Assembly: GCA_010645155.1 (NCBI GenBank)
Contig: CM021315.1
Coordinates: forward strand, 832,679 to 896,678
DNA from: Tigriopus japonicus
Lineage: Eukaryota; Arthropoda; Copepoda; Harpacticoida; Harpacticidae
DNA length: 64,000 bases
Direction of reading: 5' to 3'
A program made the translations under genes and the position numbers. Shown in pieces: positions 12,701-24,170 of this stretch (the first letter of the stretch is position 1; each line of letters opens with the position of its first letter). The notes beneath the pieces are model-generated. The model ran no database searches, was not told where the DNA came from, and worked only from the letters and a program-made list of their open reading frames with translations.

Positions 12701-15700
12701 TCTCTTTATTGACGACCTTGAGGGGGAAAACACTCACCCCAAGGGAATCTTCTTGCACAAAAGAGCACAAGAGAAAGGCCAATTTTCTGCTTGCTGAAAC
12801 TTTAACTCCCCAATTACATTCAGGCTCATCCATCAACACTGAAGCCTTGGGACAGTTTCATCCAGGTCAAAAAACAAGGGATACTTCCGAGAGGCTACCA
12901 AACCCTACCCAATTCTGTCCACCTTGTGTTCACCACAAGATCACTCTTAAAAGGCGTTCTTCTGCCCAGAAGCTCAAAGACTGTTCCAGGAGAAAATATT
13001 TCACAGTTATTAACCAATTTTCAATTAGCATTTTTGCTGCTATAGGCATGTCATGGAACCGAAGATGCAAGTTGACCAAGACTAAATGCCAACTTTCTTT
13101 AGACTTGCAATAACGTTTATCATAAAAATTAGTTTGGTGGTACTTGAGCGGCACAACCTCAAGTGGACAAAATACGAACTAGAAATTAATTAGAACTCCC
13201 CTTGAAAGCCTTTTTTCCATTGCGTCAAAGGCAAGTGCCATGAATGTGGCAGCGGGTAATTTCCCCGTGTTCAAAATTTTTCATATCCTGTTTTCAAAGT
13301 GAGGATGAATCTCATTTTCTTCTTGTCCGGTGAGCTTCAGAATCTCCCTAAGAGGGGAACTACCAAGGCACAAAATGTTCCAACAAGTTTTCACCTCCTC
13401 AAAACCCTCCTTTCCTGTCCTCATACACACTAACCACTGTTGTAGGTTAGGGAGAGTGCCAACAACTGGGTAAATGATAATAAGTCTGCCCATTAGGGGC
13501 AACTTCAAAAAGAAACTAAATGAAGTTAAACAACCTCCTGTTGAAAGTTGCTTTCAGGCACCAGCGTTCCAAACGTTAATACTCATTTCATAGTGATGAG
13601 GGCATTTATTTCCATTTTCAGATGTTCCAAGCTCTACTCTGACCCTGGGCTCCAATTTGAACGCCACCAACATCAAGGAGGGTGATGATGTCTACTTTGA
13701 ATGTGCTGTCAAAGCCAGCCCTATGCCTTACAAAATCTCCTGGAAACACAATGTACGTTTTTTTCTTCTTTTTATCACGCTGTTGGACTTGTTTGACGTT
13801 TGTCCTCTAGGGAGCACTGACATCTTTGGTCAGTCCCTCAATGAAGAAAACTCAGTCATAATTACAAAATTCGACCCAATGAATTCCATACTTCATGTGA
13901 CAAATAGATGTGGATCTCCACAGATTTACGAGGCTCATAATTTCAGTGCACAGCAGTCTCACTACTAAATAAAACTCAAGAATCTAGATTTCTTGGGGTC
14001 CTATTTCAATGCCTCCGTTTGGGTATAATATTGTACAGTCTGCGTACCACGCAAGCACACACACACAAATGTATTGCCAAAGCCAGGCTAGGTCTGAAAA
14101 CAAGAACCCGCTAGGCAATATTCGAGTGAGCCAAATTGCCGCATTGTCGTTCCAAATATGGCTGCCGAGTTCCCTGAATGGTGGCTCCTGGTTCCTTGAC
14201 TTGACAGTTGATCCGTCAATGTGTTCTTTATGCAGTTCCCTCGTTGTTCATACACTCACTTTATCCAGGCCCCAAGAGGGCGGCGGCGAATCTCTATCCC
14301 CTCTCCCCTTATTCGCCACCCAACCCCGCTCTTTAATAGGGTTGTAAAAATCCCCCCTCTTTACTTCATCTTCTACAGACCAAACACATGTCGACTGGCA
14401 CATGATGAAGTGCTTCCAACACTTTTTTGATCCTGAAACCAAAAAAGATGAATCTGGAAAGCCAAATCTTACACGGTATCGGGTTCCAATGATCCAAACA
14501 TTAGACGAGCTGATCAACAACCTTTGGCTGTTTGTTTAACCCAACCAATATTTGTACCCTAACAGGAGCTCAAAAAGGTTGGAAATATGGCTCACTTGAA
14601 TACACAAAAGTGATTGCAAATATATTTCACCTATATGCTTACCTCTTGAGCGAGATGGAGATGCCGTTTGAAGCTTGTCGTTTGAGCCATTCGAGCCAAA
14701 TTTAGAGTGATATCTTCCAGGCCATTAAAATAAAGCGTTCTGTGAATTTACTCGCAAATTGAGAACCAAATGTTTCCCTCCCCGTTTACAAAGACAGTAA
14801 CAGGCCAAACAGGGTTGAGGGGAAATTGTTGTGCCAATGTTCGCCAGGGGGAGGAAAAACGAGGGAAATAAATGGCCCGGGAATAGAGTGCCAAGATGGC
14901 GAGGGGTGAACTCGATTTCTTAAAGAGTATCTTTTAGCGACAACGCGCATGAATGTGAAAAGAAACATGTGTAATTCGCCACACTTGAATGAAGATGGGT
15001 CAAATGATAGCTTTATCTGGCATTGATATTCATGAAAAAGCTGTTCATGGTAAGCTATTCACCTCTCTCTCTGTTTTCTCTTTTTAGGGTCGAGAATTGA
15101 CGCACGACATCCAAAAGAAAGTGATCATCAGCAACCAAAGTCTGGTGCTTCAAAAAGTGACTCGAGCCGATAGTGGCGTTTATTCTTGCATTGCCCATAA
15201 TGCCGAGGGTGATGGGGAAAGCAATCCGTTGAGTCTGGATATCAGATGTGAGTTGTGTTTATTTGATAGGGAAGATCGCATTGATCACTGAGCCAACAAG
15301 AATCGCTCTTGAAAATGGCCATCCACTTAAGGAATGGCAAAATTCACAACCACTTGCCTGGTGGAAAAAAGGCGAGTGTAAAAAATTATAAGCCCGTTGT
15401 TGTGGATTTGCATAGGCTTTAGAAATGGATCTGTTCGGGTGTAAAATGCATTGCTAATGGCTTTTAGCCATAAAGCAAGTTTGAAGACGGGGACAAGAAT
15501 TTAAATTCAAAGTAATGGCTATCACGCCAAGCACGTTTCCGCTTTCAAATTTTCAAAGGAAGACTACATTCATACATACAATGTTGACCGAATCAAGATA
15601 AGTCTTCCCCCTTCTCTGTTGGGTCACACCGGCTCATTTTTCATGTCAAGCCTCTCAAAATGGTTGATTGGCCACAAAGAGAGCTTTTCTAATCAAATCA

Positions 15701-18700
15701 TGGCCAATTATGATTACAACTTTGCATCGGCGTAGATCCTCTGAAAAGACACAGTATTTCAAAGTTACACTTGCCTGACATTTCAAAATGGAAACAAACT
15801 ATCCAGCCAAGCAAAGAAGTGGCATTCAAGTCTTAAAGTTTGAAACGTCAAAGACAGAAGGAACATTTTTTTGTCAATCTTTCTTTGGGACCAAAAAGTG
15901 TCATTTTCCGTTTTGCCTCGTTTCCTTTTGAAAGATGGCCGACAATTCAGGCTACTTTTGTCAGGAAGAGTCTAAACTCTTGAAGGCTACGAAGTTGGGG
16001 ACAAAGTATTTGTTTAAGATGTATGGAATTACCTCTCTCATTGTTTTGCAATTTTTAAACACTATCAACCAAAATCCAAATTGGTTCAGGATATGCAGTG
16101 TTCAAATTGGTCAAGACTTCGTTCTAGAGGGTCTCTCTATTGTACTACATATTTACGCCACGGGGTACCTAGACTCAAAGCACCGACTCGCCATCACCAC
16201 CACCCAAAGAAATATGATGGTTTGTTCTTCATCATCGTCATTCCAATTTCTCGAGAGTGCTTCTTCATCTGGCATCTCACCTCACAAATCAGGCCATTTT
16301 TATGCCTTGAACGCTTGAATTCGTGCCCGAATTAGTTTGAGTTTCGGTAGAGACCACCAACGACGAATTACATAGACTCATTTTGAACGTGAGTGCAGCA
16401 ATAAAGGGGTGCGAAAACCATTGCAAAAATTTCTCATTTGCGAAGCACCAAGACCCTTGGAAGAGGCATGCGTCCAGATAATTATGAATTGCCAGTGGGT
16501 TTGAGCAGTGAAGGTAGCAACACTGATTCGACTGATTGCTCGGCTTCATTCTATGGGGCCATCGAGCTAATCTCTGAGCCTCTTTGAAATACGGATGCAT
16601 TCAATCCTAAGAGTGCTTTTTTCTCTTCGTTCACAACGTACCATTCTATGGGAGTTGCGTTGGTTCAAGTCTCAAACCACGATTGTTGGTGGTGCATTAA
16701 TTGAATTTGATGGTTTGGAAGTAACAAGGGGACCTCTATCATTTGATGCTAACAGGTGTTACGTGGATGGAGTGAATCCTAATTTGGTACTCACACTGAG
16801 AAAATGATGATTGAGCACATCCCTTTGTAATCCTTTAATTCAAATCAACTGAATTGTTTGCCTAACCCTCTTGTTGACGAGCTCAGTGTGCATAAATAAA
16901 TGGATGTGACAAATTGGCATCATGGGCTTTGAGCGAAAAAAGTGGATGATCAACAACTTCATTGAAGAGACATTTTCGAGCTTGACTGAATTCGTTACCA
17001 CAGCAAAGTTTCATTTGGTTCACGGAAAAGTGGGGAAACGTGGATCGACACACTTAAGTCCTGTCCTACTACTATAGAGGACTGTGAAATTATAGTATCG
17101 GTTTCCGATTTTCTCTCACAAGAGTTGGTGTTGTTTTCGGTTGGGCTCGAGACCTTCAAGGCTCTTTTTTTTGGCCGTCGTTGTCCAGGGGTAGTTGTGG
17201 AATTGTAGACTTCAACTACTAAAGTGATGGTAGTGGTGGTGGATGTTGATGATGATGCCTTTTTTCTGGACATGTGTGCACACATACGCCTTGAATGGGT
17301 GCACCGTGAGTAACAAGGGTCAGGAGAATGGCCATGAATAATTGATGGCCGCTTTTCCACATGCTCAAAGTGAGAAAGATATCAATCCATGTCGGTTCTC
17401 AAGAGCTCCTTGAGAAATAAAGGGTACACAATAGGTTTCACACCGGTCCTAGGCATCCGTTTAAAGAAGGTCTCAAGGTTTGACGACTATGGGTCTTGAC
17501 ATTTCAGACAAACCCTTTTGTAAACCTGATCAAGTTCAGGTCTACGGTGTGGCCAAACGAGAGAAGATCCGAGTCTCTTGTGATGTCATCTCGAATCCCT
17601 CGGCGGATCTCAAATTCGAATGGGTGTTCAATTCCAGTTCGGAGAGGTTAGATCTTCAAGAGAACCTCATCGAGGTCCAAGGAACACGATCCCTGGCACA
17701 TCACATCCCACAGGTAAGAGTCAGCTTTTGACAACCACAAACACGAGGTGATTTTTTTTTGTACCATTTCTTTTCCAGACTGAGATGGATTATGGGTCAC
17801 TAATGTGTTGGGCCACCAACTCCATTGGCCGTCAGGAGGATCCATGCATCTTTCATTTGATCCCGGCGGGAAAACCCGACCCCGTCATGAACTGCACGGT
17901 CAAAAATCAAACCTTTTCAACTCTACATATCAGTTGCTTCAAAGGCTTTGATGGTGGCCTTCCCCAAGTAAGCCAAGATCTAACATCAAATCGGAAAATA
18001 TTTTGCCTCATGCTCAAGTTGTTTTCCAGGGTTTCATCATGGAAGTGATGGATGCCAAGTCCCACTTCATAGTGGCCAATACCACAAACCTGCGGGATCC
18101 CGCTTTCACGGTCACAGGTTTAAGATCGGGCACGGGTTACATCGTGTCGGTTCACTCGTACAACTCCAAAGGTCACAGTGAACCCATGCGAATTCACGCT
18201 TTCACCATGAAGGCAGCGGCCGCAGCAGCTGCTGCCGATCAAGGACCGAAAACAGGCGAAAGCTCATTAACCCGAATGGGTCAGTTCACGGTCACGCCCA
18301 TCTTGGCCATCCTCTTGATTGTGGGAGGTGCTCTGGTTCTTGTGTTCTTGCTCATGTCCGTGTATTTCTGTTTCCGTCGGAGACCCGTGAAACAACATCG
18401 AAATCGGATGAGCTACACCGACACGCACATCCCACTTCAAAAGGGAATTGACGATTGTATCGATGGGACTAGTGGGAGTGGAGGAGGGACGGATCCCATG
18501 CTCATGACAACGCCCAACAACGCCCTCTTGCGGGAAGAGACAAAGAATCCGGATGTAGTGCCCAGCCACGTGCGGAGTAAGTCCATAATTGACAATTTTG
18601 TCGTAATTTGAGATGTTTGCTTCCATTACATGGGATAAAACGACATCAATGTCTGGAATGGGTCTAGCAAGGGCCATAATTCCTCCACTCGTTCCCATTC

Positions 18701-21421
18701 AACTGACAAAGAGCGAGGCAGCAAAGAAAGGGTCTCCAATTGAGAGTTGCTCATTTTCGGATCAATGACTTACTGTTGGCCCGACATGAATTCTTTAGCT
18801 AGCCAGCGATACCAAGAGAGCAGATGAGGCGGCCAAAAAGGCCTCTCATGTTATCTCGTTTGGCCTTCATAGGCTCATTCGACGGGTTAATTTGTCTCTG
18901 AATGACTCAATTAGCTCCACATTTGTCAAATAACTCTCCAAATCTACCCAGGGACAAGTAGGCTTGGCATTCAACAATAGACCGACTTCATTCGTCTCCA
19001 GGGACATTTGAAAGCTAGAAAACCCACTTCTTCCGGCGGCTGCTTTTTCCTTTACCCCGCAAAGATATTTGGACAGAATAGCTAGAGTTAGTTGGGTGCA
19101 CCTAATAACTTTTTATTGACTCCCAAAAATGCTGCAACCACTGCCAATCTTAAAGCGAAGAGCAAATGAAACAACACCAAAGACGCGAAACAATTCCGAA
19201 GGCTACAATGCATACTCAAACACAAGTGTTTTTCAGTGGCCATTCTAGCACTCTCATTGCTGAACGAATTTGTAAGGAGCCAGCGTACAAATACTACATG
19301 TATCTGTCTCCAATGTGGCTTGGAGAAGTCTAACAACTCTTTTGGAATATAAGAAGTCTCAATCTTCTTTTCGCAAGGGAGAACTTTTTTGGCTTTATGC
19401 CAATGACAGGGAACCATAGAGCTAAGAAAAAAGAGAAAAAGGGGATGCTTTTCCCTTGTGGAAAGATTCAGACTGACGACAACCAACCAACTAGTAGCAA
19501 GTGGGCCAACGAGCGAGTCAAGCCAGACACTGGAATATTCTACTCAACCAGATTGACTTGGCCAGCTTTTCCAATTCAAAAATTTAAAAGTTCCAATTGG
19601 ATGGAGGAAGGCTTCGACTCTTATTTGATCCTTCCATTCCATTGGGAATCGAGAAATCGGATATTCAGGGCGGAATTGGATGTTCAATGTGACGAATGAA
19701 AATGACCATGTCATCCCATTCTCAGACTTGTCACTCTTTGGGACGCACACATACACGCAGGGTAGGAAAATGGTCGAGGGGAGATATTTGGGATTCACCC
19801 ACCGAACGAGGGATGGGGTATTGACCGATTTGTTCACCCTATTCTTTTGGCCATGTCCTATTCATCAAATCGGAACTGATGGGCACGTTTAGCTGAACGA
19901 ATCAAAGGGGTTAACTAAGGATTTTGTTTCCATTTCCATGACTTTATCAAACTCAATCCTGTGTACAACGATACATTTGCTTAAGAGCAATTGATCTTGG
20001 TTCCTTGAAGACAAAAAAGGAAACGAGGATGTGGTTTCAAATCAAATTGAGGTCATTCCCATGATGGTTCTCAACCACTAAGGCAGACTCGATATAGTAA
20101 ACCACATGTGGAACAAAACTAGCTGTCAGAGCAAAGAAGCGAGGGTAGAATTGGTTACGAAAGAGGGGACGGGGAAATATGATGGAAAAGTGCTTGAAAA
20201 GAATTTTAACGAGCCTCTCCCTTGGCGGAAGTGTGTGTTCTTGAAAAGTCAGGGACACTAGACATGGCTTCCATTTTTCCATTTTTTCTTGAATTGTAAT
20301 AAGTTGAAGTCAACTTCCGCCTATTAATAATACTATGTCAAGTCAAACAAGAGCCACTCGTCGAGTCCCGAGAAAAAGTCGAAACATTACCTAATGTGAG
20401 ATAACCTTTATTGCGTGAGGTTGACCACGGGGGATTTCAACTAGGCTGCACTCAGACCCAAATTTCTTTGGAACTTACTACATGGAAAAAGATAGATTTT
20501 TGGTGAGGGGGATAAGACCTTCTTCTGAGGGGACTTCAGTAGTGAAAGCTAATCCAAATGGTACATTTACTGGATTGGAATGTTATAATGGCTGTCATTA
20601 CCTGTATGGGCTCGATATTCTTCGATTAACTGATTTGAAATGGGGCCAGTCTCATTTGCAATCCGATCTTTGCAGCATTAGAAGAAGATGGCGGATTTGG
20701 AGTTTATGGGGACAAGACTCGATATGCCACACTCCAACGACAGCGACACGCCCCTCCGGCCTGCGAGCAGGACTACAGAACACTCCAACATATAAAGAAC
20801 AACATTTCCAGTCTGGTATGTTAAATGTTTGGGAAAATTATCAACCGCACAGAAGACTTCAGCTCGATCTTGTTTGCATTTCAGAGCCAAGAGGTCACCT
20901 ATGCTGAGCTCACTTTGCCGAGGAAGCAAGGCTATGCCCCTCTGACACGAGCGCCTGTGAGTTCAAATTCCCAGAATCAGATTGCACCCAATGAACCGGT
21001 GATCTACGCCCGGATCAATCACAATTGTCAATCTCAACAACCTCCGCTTCTGATCAGCACATCATCCGGAGGGATCTCACCTAATTCTCTGTTGAACACT
21101 TCCTGTGAATCTTCGTCCTCGTCCTCGCGAGGCCGGAGTGATTCTCCCCGTGATGGCCGACCTAGCAGTGATGAAGGGTTCAATTCGGGCTCCTCGCCAT
21201 TGGGCGGCAACTTGCCCAATCCAATGGTCAGTAATCCACATTCATGCTGCTCATCCTCATCCTCCTCTGCTTCGTCCACGTCTTCCAATCCATCCTCCAC
21301 TTGCTCATCCGTAGTCCTAGGCAATCACTTAGTTTCCGGTCTCCGGACCAAACCTTTACCGCCTATCCGTAGCAAACCGCCTCTCCTCATCGAGGGACTC
21401 AATAGAGAGAGCACCGTTTAG
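3717..21421 (+). CDS. side-like: Sidestep-family Ig/FN3 transmembrane receptor (5'-partial)
   Basis: Single-pass cell-surface receptor of the Sidestep family, which in flies guides motor axons through Beaten-path partners; partner and tissue here are inferred. Coding exons: 3717-3849, 3930-4138, 4213-4524, 10441-10571, 11094-11262, 13622-13752, 15088-15247, 17508-17713, 17779-17967, 18030-18576, 20676-20815, 20885-21421. All have GT/AG ends and keep frame, giving 953 residues. Ig1 spans exons 1-2 (Cys in DLPCNI and VYKCRV), Ig2 exon 3, Ig3 exons 4-5, Ig4 exons 6-7, Ig5 exons 8-9. An FN3 domain follows in exons 9-10, then a membrane helix near residues 633-660 (about 18289-18370), stop-transfer FRRRP, and a tail of about 290 residues that is Ser-rich. 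Family hallmarks seen are LPIYTFDTRDK, RPLPRVTWWRD, IKEGDDVYFEC and the tail motif EVTYAELTLPR. Exon 1 starts in phase 1, so a signal-peptide exon lies upstream but was not recognised. The juxtamembrane segment carries an alanine run (about 18213-18236). Which Side paralogue this is cannot be said. Confidence 0.9.
4525..10440 (+). other. Intron 3 of the listed Sidestep-like exons (5.9 kb)
   Basis: The largest intron of the gene separates the Ig2 and Ig3 exons. Donor is gtaagt at 4525; acceptor is tattttccag ending at 10440. It holds a short GA microsatellite (9861-9875) and several small open frames that I judge to be chance. No coding domain or structured element was recognised. Confidence 0.7.
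9861..9875 (+). repeat. (AG)n microsatellite
   Basis: Dinucleotide run within a longer purine-rich stretch in intron 3 of the Sidestep-like gene. Confidence 0.85.
11263..13621 (+). other. Intron 5 of the listed Sidestep-like exons
   Basis: An intron of 2.36 kb splits Ig3 from Ig4. It contains a (GAT)6 microsatellite at 12414-12431 inside a chance 158-residue open frame, and a second 141-residue frame at 12688-13113 without recognisable similarity. Nothing else was seen. Confidence 0.7.
12414..12431 (+). repeat. (GAT)6 microsatellite
   Basis: Perfect trinucleotide run within intron 5 of the Sidestep-like gene. Confidence 0.9.
13753..15087 (+). other. Intron 6 of the listed Sidestep-like exons
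   Basis: Intron of 1.3 kb inside Ig4, donor gtacgt, acceptor ctttttag. It holds a short (AC)n run at about 14055-14067 and a GC-rich stem-like pair near 14279-14325. No gene was seen. Confidence 0.65.
15248..17507 (+). other. Intron 7 of the listed Sidestep-like exons
   Basis: Intron of 2.26 kb between Ig4 and Ig5, donor gtgagt at 15248, acceptor atttcag ending at 17507. Only small unsupported open frames and a short GAT/GGT-rich patch near 17226-17260 were seen. Confidence 0.65.
18577..20675 (+). other. Intron 10 of the listed Sidestep-like exons
   Basis: Intron of 2.1 kb separating the membrane-helix exon from the cytoplasmic-tail exons. Donor is gtaagt at 18577 and acceptor is tttgcag ending at 20675. 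Small open frames on both strands show no recognisable similarity. No repeat structure was noticed. Confidence 0.65.
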
Positions 21422-21584
21422 TCTTTCTTACTATAAACATTTTTACAAGATGAATGGCCTACCAACCTATTCTAAACGTCTCGTCGTCATCCATGTCATA
21501 ATCTGTAGATAACTTTGGATAGATTCATTCCGATTGTATTGTTGATTGCCCGCATGAAACAGCTTACCATGTGTACTTCATAAG

Positions 21585-21943
21585 TGGGCTCTCGGATCCA
21601 ACCGGCCAACTGATGAATTCTTTCGCCGTGCCAAACTCCAGAATCAAGTCGTAAGTTCTGTTCTTTTGAATGCATCTCTGTCTGTCAGTTACACATCGGT
21701 CAACTTACACCCATCAACTAGATCCTCGACCACTGATGGGCCATTGATCCTCTTTTCCAGGTGCCAAATACTCAGACAGTGGCGCTTCCACCCCTTCTCA
21801 CACCCACTTCCCTGAACTCAATGCCCTCTGGTTTGGTTTTGGCGCGACCGGACATTCAGCTGTCGACGCTCAGTCCGTCAAGTTCACGTCAGCTTCTCCA
21901 ACCGGTTAAGAGTGGCACCTTGGCGCGAAATAATAGGTTTTAA
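21585..21943 (+). CDS. Possible alternative 3' exons of the Sidestep-like gene
   Basis: Two in-frame candidate exons, 21585-21650 and 21761-21943, lie just past the stop codon of the main model. The first ends in a strong donor (GTC then gtaagt at 21651). The second follows a clean acceptor (tcttttccag, 21751-21760) and encodes VPNTQTVALPP and onward for 60 residues before TAA. An AATAAA occurs 10 bases later (21953). Both keep phase 0. They join in frame to two internal donors in exon 12: gtgagt at 20957 or gtcagt at 21227. The joined product would replace the Ser-rich end with a different tail. Real use is inferred from splice signals and frame only. The alternative is that this is 3' UTR with chance signals. 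Confidence 0.5.
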
Positions 21944-21952
21944 AACCGCCAA

Positions 21953-21958
21953 AATAAA
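21953..21958 (+). promoter_or_regulatory. Candidate poly(A) signal (AATAAA)
   Basis: Canonical hexamer 10 bases after the alternative stop codon of the Sidestep-like gene. It would suit a transcript that uses the 21761-21943 exon, and its closeness supports that exon being terminal. Confidence 0.4.
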
Positions 21959-22610
21959 AGGCTGTGATCTCCGTGCTACGACACTTCCTATACATTTGAG
22001 ATGACGAATCTGAGTGGTGATGAGCATCTGAAGTGAGAATGCCAGGAGATTTGAAGAGAAGCACTTTGATCAAGAGACCGGAAACCCTCCAAGTTTTAAA
22101 GAGTTTCTCCGTGTGTTCCCGCAAGTGTGACTACGAAATGAGCGGATGAAAGTGCATAAATCAGGTTCATACTTTTGTTTTCTTTGGCCAAACGAGTGGG
22201 TGTGGCCGGGAAAGAGGGGCTCTTAGACCAAGTTTAATATAAAAAAAGGAAAGTTTTTCTTCCCTTTCTACTCCCAAAAGTGTGCATTTAATGAGGCTTC
22301 CCCCACTTACTTTGGCTTTCTTTTGTACGAAAAGCAGGGAAGTAAAAATTGGGTATGAGTGTGAAGTTTCTTCTCATGTTTGAAGGCTGTGAGAGGTACG
22401 ACCTCGTTGCTATCACATGCTATGCTTGTGCAATTGCAACATTAATATTTGAAAAATAATCCCTCAATGAAAAAATACCCGATGGCCAGTCACTGACACA
22501 ACTCCTCGTGTAAATTTGTAGTACTTGAATTCATTTATCATTTCAACTAATGACTTATTGATTTATATGTGACATTGTCTCTTCGCGTTGATTACACAAT
22601 TGATTCTGCC

Positions 22611-22616
22611 AATAAA
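22611..22616 (+). promoter_or_regulatory. Candidate distal poly(A) signal (AATAAA)
   Basis: Second hexamer about 1.2 kb past the main stop of the Sidestep-like gene, in AT-rich sequence. It could end a long 3' UTR. The assignment rests on motif and position only. Confidence 0.35.
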
Positions 22617-23906
22617 GCTGAAAGATACTTTCAAATTTAGTTTTTATTTTCTGATTGATGTAAGTAAACCCACCCACCAATGAACAAATTTACCGCGGTT
22701 TCCTGCAATTTTTTTTTCTAGGCGGTAAAATGGACGGAAATCATGGGCAACGCTTAAGTAGTTTTGATTGATCACATTTATTTCTACAACAGAGTTCAAA
22801 CAACTGACAAGGTTTCAGTGGGATGAGGATCACAATTGTTATCTGATTTTCAAAACCGCGTTTTATCTGTTTATGGTTTAACTGTTGACTCTCGTCCACG
22901 GCAAGGAAACCTCTCCAAGTAATATAACATGCACTACAAGATTTTTGAGAGCTATTATTATCATCATCATCAGTTCTTTTTTCTTCCTTCCAATGGATAC
23001 CAACACAGCCGAACTCTTCATGAGGGTTGCTTATCAATGTGGCCAAAGGCCCACGCACAATGAGAATCTTTCAGATCGAAGAAGTTCATTCATCCCGAGG
23101 TAAAAATGGTTTGCATCTCTAAGATCTGGTAACAACAGCCTTGATGTTTGTTCATAAGATCAGTTGGAAATCGAGTTAATTTGGTCAGGTTCACAATTTC
23201 TTGTTCCATAATGCCCACACTATAGGCCATTATTGGGTATCCCGTTCTAAAGTTGTCTTCGGAGTCTGAATCACAGCAAGGACCAGGTCAGTCAGCCAAA
23301 GAGAAATAAAATGAGACAGACAGAGAATGAAAGAGAGAAAGAGAGGCGGGTTCTGTTCCTCGGTTTGAGGCTTGAGGTCGTTCGCATCGTGTTATAATGC
23401 TCGTCATCAGTTGGGAGAGGCATTGGGGACTTGTTTGGGCGTGCTCACCAAGAACGTGGAATCCGACGAATCACGGTGATTCTGGTGCTGATGATTCATT
23501 TGGATGTGATTGACAGCCGAACCATCAGAAAGACGAAAAGATTCTGCGAAAACAAGAGAAAAGTGTCACTCGAATTATCACGAAGTAGGAGAGAGAATAA
23601 GAATGTTGATTTGATTTGAAGTGTCAAATTTTTTATAACTCATATTTACATCTTTTGGAACAAAGTGGCTTTCCCAATCCAAAAACCATATAGTTTTCTG
23701 GACGATGAGGCTAGCAACGATAATTATGATTTCCATTTGGGACATCTTGATTCTTTGGCAAGTGAAATATTTCTGTTTATGGAGATTACGTATTTGAAAT
23801 TTTAGATTAATCAAATGCTGGAGTGAATAGTCACAACTTCTCAAAGCTTTCCACTGAAGTGAGCATAACGTGAATGAGCTTACCCCATTGTGGTAAGCCT
23901 ATTCAT

Positions 23907-23920
23907 TGTGTGTGTGTGTA
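23907..23920 (+). repeat. (GT)n microsatellite
   Basis: Dinucleotide run in the convergent intergenic region, about 250 bases past the end of the ankyrin coding sequence. Confidence 0.85.
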
Positions 23921-24170
23921 GGTGATTTTAGAGAGCATGTTTTAAATATCCAATGAGCTAAAAGCAAAATGTCATTTGCACACAAGTAGCTCTGTTCCTA
24001 CTTTGTAAATCATAATTCTCATCGCTAGCCTCAAAGTCCTCAAAATTCAGCGGTTCTTGCCCAATCCTAGAAATTTTAGTTTCAAACAAAACTATCATCC
24101 TTTCAGTTAATCAAACCATGCCGATTAGGACAGACATTATGCTTTCATCAGGCACTTGAATCAATTAGTA

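Larger units (their letters stand above)
21959..24170. other. Convergent intergenic / 3' UTR region
   Basis: This is the tail-to-tail spacer between the Sidestep-like gene and the ankyrin gene. It holds the distal AATAAA, a purine-rich GA/GACA stretch at about 23305-23347 and a (GT)n run at about 23907-23920. No gene was recognised on either strand. Confidence 0.6.

Noticed and set aside
12036..13113. 158- and 141-codon open frames in a Sidestep-like intron
   Set aside because: Low-complexity or featureless sequence, no similarity recognised, and no splice link to the flanking exons in frame.
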